Virus record (IMG/VR): IMGVR_UViG_3300018420_000018
Location: 1 to 60,935 of that record
From: a virus
Length of the DNA: 60,935 bases
Direction: 5' to 3' (one strand)
Part shown: positions 24,289 through 31,733 of the stretch, piece by piece
Position numbering within the stretch: the first letter of the stretch is position 1
How the letters are laid out: each line of letters starts with the position of its first letter
Translations under genes and position numbers: made by a program
The notes under the pieces: model-generated
What the model saw: only the letters and a program-made list of their open reading frames with translations
Databases searched by the model: none
Told to the model about the DNA's origin: nothing

Positions 24289-25113
24289 TTAAGAAAGTCT
24301 AATTTGGAAGGTTTTAAATGTTGTATTTGTATTCGCAGGTGTAGTTAACAATCTCATGTTTCCACTATCTATATCACTTGAAAGTGAGAATAGAGATGAA
24401 TCTGAGAATGCATCACCGTATTGAACGAAATACGCATTTGAACCGTCATTGATTAATAGTACTTCGGCCGCATGTGTTCCAGCAGTTGCATGAGATGCCA
24501 TTATGACATACTTAATTGCTTTATTACCTGTTGGATTTGAACTTAAGACTTGGTCGGATGTAGTTGCAGTTAATTCACTTGTTGTGAAAAAACCTTGAAC
24601 TAAATTCGATATCGAAGTCTGAGCGACCACCTCTAAAACGTCTCCCGACACTGCATTTGCTTGTAATGTGATTGAACTGGTGGAAGTTCTTGCATAGTCG
24701 TCTCCGACCACAAGTTTAACACCGTTCAAGTAAACCTGTTCTAAACCAAGTGTGTATGATAAGGATGCTCCGTTATCGTCACTACCTGAGAATAGAGTTT
24801 GGTTTCCAGTCACACTGTAAGTAAATGTTGTGACACCAGTTGATGGAGCATCGGTGAAACTTATTGTTCCACTACCATCAGTTGATAACAACTGACCGCT
24901 TGTTCCATCACTAGTTGGGAAAGTAATTGCATCATTAATTGTAAGAGAAGAAGGGTTAGACCCTACTTCTACTACGGCAGCAGACCCATCATTCTTCTCA
25001 GTATAAAACCTACCGTGGTAAGTATTGACCGCTAATTCTCCTAGTGCAAGGTCACCCGTGCCTGGAGCAGCGTTCTGAGTAGAACTTCTTTTAAATTGGA
25101 TTACTGTTGCCAT
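24289..25113 (-). CDS. Fibre protein, MATVIQ-type N-terminus and shared C-terminal beta domain
   Basis: 274 aa. The N-terminus MATVIQFKRSSTQNAAPGTG.. is the same module as at the start of the gene at 25153-26763, a common marine phage fibre start. The middle has a DNGASLSYTLGLEQVYLNGVKL unit like other phage fibre linkers. The C-terminal ~80 residues carry the beta domain shared with the two genes downstream. It combines N- and C-terminal modules from different relatives, which fits module shuffling. Start with AGGAG. Confidence 0.7.
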   Translation of the reverse strand: MATVIQFKRSSTQNAAPGTGDLALGELAVNTYHGRFYTEKNDGSAAVVEVGSNPSSLTINDAITFPTSDGTSGQLLSTDGSGTISFTDAPSTGVTTFTYSVTGNQTLFSGSDDNGASLSYTLGLEQVYLNGVKLVVGDDYARTSTSSITLQANAVSGDVLEVVAQTSISNLVQGFFTTSELTATTSDQVLSSNPTGNKAIKYVIMASHATAGTHAAEVLLINDGSNAYFVQYGDAFSDSSLFSLSSDIDSGNMRLLTTPANTNTTFKTFQIRLS

Positions 25114-25152
25114 TTTACTCTCCTATTGAATTGGTTGATTGAACTATTTTAA

Positions 25153-26763
25153 TTAAAATGTTCCACCATCAATAGCTGTGACTGATACAGCACCTGATGT
25201 GACTGTAAAGTTTGAAGAGTCAAATGAAGCAATACCTTTGTTTGATGTTGTTGCATCTTCACCAGCGATTGTCACTGTACCTGAAGAGTATGAAGCGTCC
25301 ATACCTTCACCAGCTGCGACAATAACAGCACCTAAGTTAGCATCTGTACCAACTTCAACTGCGACTGTAATAGCACCATCAGCGTTTGTGATGTCTATTG
25401 CTTCACCAGCAGTTAGAGTTGCAAGTTCCATGTCTCCATTAGAACCATTACCGACTAATAACTCACCAGCAGCAGGAGCAGCACCGTCTACAGAAGTGAT
25501 TGAACCACTTAATGCAAGACCAGTTGCTTCTAATCCACCGAATACAGCACTCATTGCAGTACCAGTAAATGTTGATGAACTATCTGTTGCTGAACTTAAT
25601 GCAACGAACTTACCTGATGAATCATCTAAACCAAAGAAACCAACTTTAGCAGAACCATCGTTATACTTAAATTTAATACCTCTGTCTAAGTTGTCATCTG
25701 AAGCATCATCACCGATTTCAAATACTGGGTCTGCAACTGAAGTAGTTGTAGAGTTTACAGTAGTTGTAGTACCGTTTACAGTTAAGTTTCCTGAAACTGT
25801 TAAGTTTCCTGAAGCAGAAATGTTTGTTGATGTAATATCGTCTGATGTAAGTGTACCGTCAACGTCAACGTTGTTAAATGTCACATTGTCGGATGTTCCA
25901 ACTGACTGACCAATTGCGAAAGTCACAGCTTGGTTAGCTGCAGAAGTTGTCACACCTGTTCCACCAGTGAAAGTGATTGATTGTGAGTCTAAGTCGACTG
26001 CACCTGTTCCACTATCACCTGCGATATCTAAATCTTGAGCAGTGACTTGTGAATCAACATATGCTTTTACAGATTGTTGTGAAGGAACTTTAACTGCAGA
26101 ATCAGAAGTCATATCGTCTTCGTCAACTAAGAAGTCAATTTTTCCTATTGTCACATTACTATCTGCAATCATAGCTGTTTCAACAGCACTGTTTGCGATT
26201 GTGACTGCACCACTTGATGCCATAGTCACGTCACCACTTAATGATACGTTATCAAATGAATCACTTCCATCATGAACAAGTAATTGTCCTGCTGTTGGAG
26301 ATGAAATATCTGAGTCTGTTGCACCTGCAAGTGTTGATGTTGTTGATAAGAAAGATAGGTTTCCTGAACCATCTGTTCCTAATACTTGGTTTGCACTACC
26401 ATCACCTGATGGTAATACGAAGGTCACGTCTGAAGCAAGTGTATCGGGAGCTTTAAGAGCAACGGAGTTTGAACCGTTGTCTGAATCTTCCATTAACTTT
26501 AATGAACCACCTGAAGTTGAACCATTACCGACTTTAAAGTCAGCAGGTGTTGCAGAAGAACCATCTACGATATCCGTGTAATATTTACCACCGACTTCGT
26601 GTATAGCAGCTGCACCTAAAGAGTCAACTGATTCTATATAAAGTTTTGCACTAGCACCATCATTCGACCTATCTTGTACATACGCTAATTCGCCTTCGCT
26701 CAAGTCTGAGACTGTTGGCGCACTCGCTCCTGTACTTCTTTTGATTTGAATTACTGTTGCCAT
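25153..26763 (-). CDS. Long modular tail fibre ending IDGGTF
   Basis: 536 aa. Starts [20 protein letters not shown], has an [19 protein letters not shown] adapter, then repeated fibre modules (for example [20 protein letters not shown] and [20 protein letters not shown]) and [17 protein letters not shown]. It ends [10 protein letters not shown], the C-terminal tag shared with two other small fibre proteins in the locus. AGGAAAT ribosome-binding site. Its late promoter is 138 bp upstream, leaving a leader with three hairpins. Confidence 0.7.
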   Translation of the reverse strand: MATVIQIKRSTGASAPTVSDLSEGELAYVQDRSNDGASAKLYIESVDSLGAAAIHEVGGKYYTDIVDGSSATPADFKVGNGSTSGGSLKLMEDSDNGSNSVALKAPDTLASDVTFVLPSGDGSANQVLGTDGSGNLSFLSTTSTLAGATDSDISSPTAGQLLVHDGSDSFDNVSLSGDVTMASSGAVTIANSAVETAMIADSNVTIGKIDFLVDEDDMTSDSAVKVPSQQSVKAYVDSQVTAQDLDIAGDSGTGAVDLDSQSITFTGGTGVTTSAANQAVTFAIGQSVGTSDNVTFNNVDVDGTLTSDDITSTNISASGNLTVSGNLTVNGTTTTVNSTTTSVADPVFEIGDDASDDNLDRGIKFKYNDGSAKVGFFGLDDSSGKFVALSSATDSSSTFTGTAMSAVFGGLEATGLALSGSITSVDGAAPAAGELLVGNGSNGDMELATLTAGEAIDITNADGAITVAVEVGTDANLGAVIVAAGEGMDASYSSGTVTIAGEDATTSNKGIASFDSSNFTVTSGAVSVTAIDGGTF

Positions 26764-26900
26764 TTTTATTTCCTATAAAAATTAATTAATTAATGTTTAT
26801 GACCCTACACTATTCGGGTCGTTGATACATAATAAAAAAATTCTATCCTCTCACTATGAGGGTCGATACCTTCACTGGTCGGTATCCTTGATATCCTAAT
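26764..26900 (-). promoter_or_regulatory. Structured leader upstream of the 25153-26763 fibre
   Basis: Between the late box and the ATG lie three hairpins on the minus strand: GATACC/GGTATC (26865-26886), CCTC/GAGG (26847-26861) and GACCC/GGGTC (26801-26820). Their loops contain AGTG, ATAGTGA and GAATAGTGTA. A T-run (about 26833-26840) follows the second hairpin. This could be a leader structure, RNA-processing sites or a weak attenuator. Confidence 0.45.
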
Positions 26901-26908
26901 TATTTATA
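26901..26908 (-). promoter_or_regulatory. T4-type late promoter upstream of the fibre gene
   Basis: TATAAATA on the minus strand, 138 bp before the ATG at 26763 and just downstream of the stop of the 26912 gene. Confidence 0.6.
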
Positions 26909-26911
26909 AAA

Positions 26912-27160
26912 CTAGAATGTTCCACCATCTATAGAAGTGGTGGTTGTCCATTTGTCTGTTTCTGCATCATAAGATAATAATCCATCGTCTGTTTCAGATG
27001 CATTTACGTCTGCAAGTTCGTTGATAGATTTTGCAGATAAGTTTACACTTGATGAAGTGTTTCCAATTGCAACCTGTTTTGCACGAATATTAGTTGCACC
27101 TGCAATTCTAGCACCTACTGAACCTGTTGCTCTGTTTAATGTTCCTTTAATGTTTGACAT
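26912..27160 (-). CDS. Small structural protein ending IDGGTF
   Basis: 82 aa. N-terminal part MSNIKGTLNRATGSVGARIAGATNIRAKQ, then a beta module KSINELADVNASETDDGLLSYDAETDKW, and the C-terminal SIDGGTF tag. Widely found in T4-like marine phages next to the Ig-like protein upstream; likely a short fibre or baseplate adaptor. Start with GAGGT, 6 bp after its neighbour. Confidence 0.65.
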   Translation of the reverse strand: MSNIKGTLNRATGSVGARIAGATNIRAKQVAIGNTSSSVNLSAKSINELADVNASETDDGLLSYDAETDKWTTTTSIDGGTF

Positions 27161-27166
27161 AATTCT

Positions 27167-27499
27167 TTACCTCGTCACACCAGGCGTCACTATAGCTTGT
27201 CCTTCTATTACTCTACTAGTGCTTCCACCTGAACTAGTTATATTCAAATCATATACATATCTTCCACCTGATAGACCTGAAGTTTGTGTATCAGTAAGTG
27301 ATAATGTCACTTGACCATTTACCTCTGAAATAGAAGTTGCAAATGTTTCAGATACAGTTGAAGAACTATAAGTTTTTCTAATTTGTGCTGATGCAGTATA
27401 ACCTGATAGGTTTAAAACGTCACCAGCAGAATCAGTCACATCTACTGTAATACTGTAATCTGTTCCTTGGTCTATGTATAAATTTGCAATAATCGCCAT
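27167..27499 (-). CDS. Ig-like (BppU N-terminal type) virion protein
   Basis: 110 aa, all-beta, with the recurring pattern IDQGTDYSITVDVTDSAGD...YTASAQIRK...GRYVYDLNIT...RVIEGQAIVTPGVTR. This is the small structural protein common in marine T4-like phages and like the N-terminal domain of BppU-type baseplate proteins. Probably a baseplate or fibre-attachment domain. Its late box is 5 nt before ATG (GTATT spacer), so its mRNA may be leaderless. Confidence 0.7.
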   Translation of the reverse strand: MAIIANLYIDQGTDYSITVDVTDSAGDVLNLSGYTASAQIRKTYSSSTVSETFATSISEVNGQVTLSLTDTQTSGLSGGRYVYDLNITSSGGSTSRVIEGQAIVTPGVTR

Positions 27500-27504
27500 A
27501 ATAC

Positions 27505-27512
27505 TATTTATA
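27505..27512 (-). promoter_or_regulatory. Late promoter 5 nt from ATG (leaderless type)
   Basis: TATAAATA, GTATT, ATG on the minus strand. No Shine-Dalgarno can fit in between. Confidence 0.75.
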
Positions 27513-27517
27513 CGGGA

Positions 27518-28426
27518 TTAACCCTTATTAAATTGTGCAGTTGGTACTGATTGGTGAATTTTCTCTAACGTACCACTATCATTTACATAAATTTCTTCCA
27601 CTTTCTCTACTGTTCCATTATTATTTCTAAACACACCTTTTACCTTTGCAATCGGGCCAACTGTTCTAGTTGTTGTGTATGGTTGTTGATACACATAGTT
27701 TTGTTGGAAACTATAAGGTGATTGATAAGGATTCTGATATATACTTGGTTGTCTCGCATTCGCAATATAAGGATTTTGATACGTAAACGGATGTTGATAT
27801 AAACTTGGTGTCCTATTCTGATACGTTTGAGGAGTCCTTAAAGGTGTTGCAAAAGAATATGATGCTTGTCTCTGATAGGTAAAAGGAGTTCGACCTTGTC
27901 TTGAATACGTACTAGGTTGTTGTGCAATAAACGGATACGGTTGTTGTAAATTTGCAATATATGGATATGGTTGTTGTGCATTCGCAATGTATGGATACGG
28001 TGCTTGTGCAATGTATGGATACGGTTGTTGTGCATCAGCAATATACGGATACGGTTGTTGTGCCTGTGCAATAGGTGTAGTTGCAGGTCTCCTTGCAATA
28101 TAAGGATACGGTACTTGTCCTTGATTTATAAACGGATATGGTTGTCTCGCTTGTGCAATATACGGATAACTTGCTTGTGCAGATGCAATGGGTCTTGTTG
28201 CAGGGTTTTGTTTATTTGCTTGATACGAAACTTGTGCAATCGCAGGTTGTCTTGCAGGTTGTTGGAAAGTTGCAATATATGGTTGTTGCGTTGTTGCAGG
28301 GTATTGAACATTAATAGGCTGTCTTCTTATTTCTTGAGTATTGATTGGTTGTTGTGAAGGTTGCCTAAACCCATACGGCACTTGGTAAGTGTATATGTAA
28401 GGTTGTTGTGTTTGTCCTATTGCCAT
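27518..28426 (-). CDS. Pro/Tyr-rich repeat fibre-like protein
   Basis: 302 aa. Irregular repeats of QQPYPYIANAQ, QPYIATFQQ, RQPINVQ, SPYSFQQ, PFTYQNPYIANARQP and related blocks run from the N-terminus to about residue 255. The C-terminal ~45 residues are non-repetitive (GVFRNNNGTVEKVEEIYVNDSG), with an EIYV motif like the non-repeat modules of its neighbours. The end may therefore be an attachment module rather than a tip. Late genes on both sides; presumed virion fibre. Confidence 0.65.
   Translation of the reverse strand: MAIGQTQQPYIYTYQVPYGFRQPSQQPINTQEIRRQPINVQYPATTQQPYIATFQQPARQPAIAQVSYQANKQNPATRPIASAQASYPYIAQARQPYPFINQGQVPYPYIARRPATTPIAQAQQPYPYIADAQQPYPYIAQAPYPYIANAQQPYPYIANLQQPYPFIAQQPSTYSRQGRTPFTYQRQASYSFATPLRTPQTYQNRTPSLYQHPFTYQNPYIANARQPSIYQNPYQSPYSFQQNYVYQQPYTTTRTVGPIAKVKGVFRNNNGTVEKVEEIYVNDSGTLEKIHQSVPTAQFNKG
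27720..28320. repeat. Irregular in-frame repeats (IANAQ/PYIA type)
   Basis: Imperfect repeats encoding PYIANAQQPYP and related units in the gene at 27518-28426. Less regular than the 54/60-bp arrays. Confidence 0.7.
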
Positions 28427-28433
28427 ATCTTAT

Positions 28434-28923
28434 CCTAATAAAGTGTTAACGACATTGGTTGATACGAACCTGCAACATAACTTGGGAACGAAGAACTTGG
28501 TATAGTCCATGTATAATATTTGGTTCCTGCATATGGGTTTGTACTTGCAGTACCACTCGCTAAAGGTAAAGTTGTTGTTGTGTTGTTAGGTAAACTCAAT
28601 ACAAAATAAGTTGCACTAGGGAAATCTTGAGCAAAATCATACTGACCACTTAAACCAGTTGCCTTATACGTAAGTTCTCCAATTGTTAAAGTCGAGGTAG
28701 CGGAGGAGCCTGGACTTTGTCTAATAACCCACTCACCAGCACCATATATTGATATAGGTGGTGCAGGAGATTGTGGCCATGTTCCTGCGAATCCTAATGG
28801 GCCATATCCATAAGGTGCGCCTGGGTATCCTGTACTAAATCCGTATCTTGCAGTACCAGTATAACTTGAAGGTTCTACATTAGAAGTCACACTATAAGGC
28901 CCCCATAGTATTGGGTCGGGATA
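28434..28923. repeat. Duplicated C-terminal-domain cassette, copy 2
   Basis: Direct repeat of 18987-19476, about 9.4 kb away in the same orientation; a possible homologous-recombination site. Confidence 0.85.
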
Positions 28924-29715
28924 CGTATATGGTGTAGGTTGTCTTCCAACTATAGATGCAGGCTGTTGTGCAATCACTGGGTGTTGATAACTTGTTTGTG
29001 CAATTACAGGGTGTCTATAGGTTGTTTGTGCAATCGATGGGTGTCTATAACTTACACTTACCTGATGAGTATATTCTGCAGGATGTCTATATGATGCTTG
29101 ATAATCAGTACTTACCTGATGAGTGTATATTGTAGGGTGTTGGTAAGACTGTTGAAAACTATAAGGTTCACGTCCTTGTCTTGCATATGTAAAAGGTTGT
29201 TGACCTGTATCGTTAAAGTTGTAAGGTTGTGTTCCTTGTGTTGCATATGGTTGTTGAAAACTTTGTTGAAAACTATAAGGTGAACGTCCTTGGTGTGCAT
29301 ATGTAAAGGGTGTTCTACCTTGTGCAATGTAAGGAGTTTGACCTTGTCTTGCGTATGTGAAAGGTGTTCTTCCAGTTGCATTATAGATTACTGGACTTCT
29401 TCCAGTCACCTGAATTGTAGTTTGTGCATTTGCAATGTATGGGTATGCTTGTTGTGCAGATGCAATATAAGGATAGTTTGCAGTCGCTTGAACTATAGAT
29501 GGTATTTGTCTATTTGCAATATAAGGTGTTTGTGCAGAACTAGGTTGTCTTGCATTTGCAGGTTGTCTCGCTTGATAAGTAAAAGGAGTTTGTGCGTTTG
29601 CAGGTTGCCTTGCAATATATTGTGCAATTACAGGTGAACGACCTTGTGCAAGTCCCTGTCCTTGGTAAGGTTGTTGGAACGAAGTTCCTATATTTACATA
29701 AATTTCATCAGACAT
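28435..29715 (-). CDS. Repeat fibre protein with shared C-terminal head domain (copy 2)
   Basis: 426 aa. Begins MSDEIYVNIGTSFQQPYQGQ, followed by degenerate P/Y/Q repeats (RQPANAQTPFTYQARQP, TPFTYARQGQTPYIAQGR, SYRHPSIAQTTYRHPVIAQ). Residues about 258-426 are nearly identical to the C-terminus of the gene at 18989-20533. The shaft and the N-terminus are entirely different from that paralogue. Probably a fibre/adhesin carrying the same distal domain. Confidence 0.7.
   Translation of the reverse strand: MSDEIYVNIGTSFQQPYQGQGLAQGRSPVIAQYIARQPANAQTPFTYQARQPANARQPSSAQTPYIANRQIPSIVQATANYPYIASAQQAYPYIANAQTTIQVTGRSPVIYNATGRTPFTYARQGQTPYIAQGRTPFTYAHQGRSPYSFQQSFQQPYATQGTQPYNFNDTGQQPFTYARQGREPYSFQQSYQHPTIYTHQVSTDYQASYRHPAEYTHQVSVSYRHPSIAQTTYRHPVIAQTSYQHPVIAQQPASIVGRQPTPYTYPDPILWGPYSVTSNVEPSSYTGTARYGFSTGYPGAPYGYGPLGFAGTWPQSPAPPISIYGAGEWVIRQSPGSSATSTLTIGELTYKATGLSGQYDFAQDFPSATYFVLSLPNNTTTTLPLASGTASTNPYAGTKYYTWTIPSSSFPSYVAGSYQPMSLTLY
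28960..29625. repeat. Degenerate in-frame repeats
   Basis: Encode the RQPANAQTPFTY and YRHPxIAQTx blocks of the gene at 28435-29715. Confidence 0.65.
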
Positions 29716-29716
29716 A

Positions 29717-31528
29717 TCATATCACAAACCATAAGTGTCCAGTCGATGTACTACCTACTTGAGTAGGTGCAGTACTTGTTGTCTCGTAATCTAACTGAAC
29801 GGTATTACTGGAAACTGTTAATCCATCACCAGTATTTAGGTCGATTGTGATTGTCCCATCTAATGGGTCGTCATTTCCACCATCTGCATTGTCCACGTAT
29901 GTTTTTACAAGACCCTTATTTGATGCAACACTTAAAATTGCATTCATTCTATCGTCTGAGAAATACTTATTGTTTGAACCCTCTGAAACGTTATCTGTTG
30001 TATTACTTGGGTTAACAGGTTCCCAATATCCTGCACTATCGTCCCATGCAAGTATTTGACCTGCTTGGGGAGATGTGGTATAATTTACATCACTTAAATC
30101 ATCTAAAGTATTGTTTGCAAGGTTGTCTTCTGTTGCAGATAATCTTAATTCATCACCAACTTTACTTACTGTAATATTAGTGTGGTTAGAGTGATTTAAT
30201 ATAGTGTCTGTTCTTGTTGATACCCTTGCATCAGTATAATACAAACTAGACCCTTCTGTCAAGTCTCCCGTATCTTTAGTTGCAAGTCTTGTATCAAAAT
30301 CTGAGTTTGCACGTGTAGAGGTATAATACAAATTAGACCCTTCAGTCAAGTCTCCAGTATCATGGTTGGATATATCTGAAACTGTTCCAGTGACATCACC
30401 AGTTAAGTCTCCGATAAAATTTGTATTTGCAGTAATTGTAGTACCAGTAATTGCGGCTGCAGTTGTACCTCCGATTGTTGTACCATCGATATTACCACCG
30501 TTAATGTCCACTGTAGTCAACGTAGAGGTTCCTGATGCGTTTATGTCAACTGCATATAGGTCTGACCACCTGTTTCCACTAGAACCTAATGCACGGGTGT
30601 TATTTGCATCTGATATTATATCAGAATCTACTGAACCAGTCAAGGTAATCGTATCTGAACTTGCGTTTCCTAAATCTATATTACCGTTTAAAGTAGTATT
30701 TCCAGTGACTGTTAAATTTTGTGTAGTCGATAAACTTCCTGTAAATGTACCTGAAGTTGCAGATATACTTGAAGAGAATGTACCAGTTGTTCCTGCAACA
30801 TCTCCTGAAGAAGTAAGTGAACCAACCCCAACATTACCACTGAATGAACCAGTAGTTGCACTTGTGATTGCACCACTATTAATAGACATAGTTCCGTCTG
30901 TAAGTGTTGGTGCAGTAAGTGTTTTACTACTTGCAAGTGTGACATTGTCTTGGTGATATACATCTCCATCAAACTCAATCTTTGCACTTGTAGATAATGT
31001 TGTAGTTGCATTTATAGACGATTCGTTGAATATTATTCCACTATCGTTGTTGTTGTAGATTACGTTTTCTGCAGTTTGGTTAAAGAAACCTGTTGCTTGA
31101 CCTGAGTCTGCAACTCCTAAATATGAACCAGTGTATGAATATACAGTAATCTTATCACCTGTAGTTGCACCACTTGTAAGTGTAATCTGACTATAGGTAT
31201 TTCCACTTAATACACCAAATCCACCGATTGAATAATCGTCATCCTTTATTTGGTGGTCTCTTTCTACATAAACTTGAAGTCTATCTTTTTTAAACTCTAA
31301 TGTATTTCCAAAACTATCTGCACCTGAGAACACTTGTTGACCTGAAGTTGCAATAAACACAAATTCTTGGAAGAAGAATGATTTATCTTCAATACTATTG
31401 ACTGCATCTACAAGTGTATTTGTGCTTGTAGTTCTTAAACCACCTACATCACCAACATCTGTAGAAACCTCGTTAAAGGTTGTTCTAAAGTCTTCTAAAG
31501 TACTGAATTGGTCTACTAGTTTAGCCAT
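29717..31528 (-). CDS. Modular tail fibre protein
   Basis: 603 aa. The region FVFIATSGQQVFSGADSFGNTLEFKKDRLQVYVER is the common fibre linker domain of T4-like marine phages. It is followed by repeats of VTGNTTLNGNIDL-type and DTGDLTEGSNLYYTSTRANSDF modules, and a C-terminal NTVQLDYETTSTAPTQVGSTS..LWFVI region. It overlaps the preceding 70-aa gene by 8 bp. Probably a distal or connecting fibre. Confidence 0.7.
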   Translation of the reverse strand: MAKLVDQFSTLEDFRTTFNEVSTDVGDVGGLRTTSTNTLVDAVNSIEDKSFFFQEFVFIATSGQQVFSGADSFGNTLEFKKDRLQVYVERDHQIKDDDYSIGGFGVLSGNTYSQITLTSGATTGDKITVYSYTGSYLGVADSGQATGFFNQTAENVIYNNNDSGIIFNESSINATTTLSTSAKIEFDGDVYHQDNVTLASSKTLTAPTLTDGTMSINSGAITSATTGSFSGNVGVGSLTSSGDVAGTTGTFSSSISATSGTFTGSLSTTQNLTVTGNTTLNGNIDLGNASSDTITLTGSVDSDIISDANNTRALGSSGNRWSDLYAVDINASGTSTLTTVDINGGNIDGTTIGGTTAAAITGTTITANTNFIGDLTGDVTGTVSDISNHDTGDLTEGSNLYYTSTRANSDFDTRLATKDTGDLTEGSSLYYTDARVSTRTDTILNHSNHTNITVSKVGDELRLSATEDNLANNTLDDLSDVNYTTSPQAGQILAWDDSAGYWEPVNPSNTTDNVSEGSNNKYFSDDRMNAILSVASNKGLVKTYVDNADGGNDDPLDGTITIDLNTGDGLTVSSNTVQLDYETTSTAPTQVGSTSTGHLWFVI

Positions 31529-31733
31529 TTATCTTTTCCACTAATTGATTAAGAATATTTTTGATATCATTCATATCGTTCTTAATATTATTTATTTCCT
31601 CTACCTGTTTTTTATAGTTTTCTTTTCTAAGTTTATATAATGACCATGCATTTGTGTCTGTTGATACTATTGCAGAGGACTCTGAATCTCTTACTAAAGA
31701 TGTATGTCCTTCTACTTTAATATACTCAGTCAT
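31521..31733 (-). CDS. Small coiled-coil protein of the fibre locus
   Basis: 70 aa from ATG 31733 (MTEYIKVEGHTSLVRDSESS), inside a TAATG junction with the 2218-aa gene; an upstream in-frame extension is not needed. Pattern YIKVEGHxxLVRDxxSxAIxSTDxxA plus a C-terminal coiled coil (NIKNDMNDIKNILNQL) is common in T4-like marine phages between baseplate and fibre genes. Function unknown; possibly fibre attachment or chaperone. Confidence 0.7.
   Translation of the reverse strand: MTEYIKVEGHTSLVRDSESSAIVSTDTNAWSLYKLRKENYKKQVEEINNIKNDMNDIKNILNQLVEKING

Noticed and set aside
21285-25909. Long plus-strand ORFs opposite the modular fibres (21285-21788, 25178-25909)
   Set aside because: Antisense openness follows from Ser/Thr/Gly/Asp codons of the fibre genes; no ribosome-binding site or promoter.
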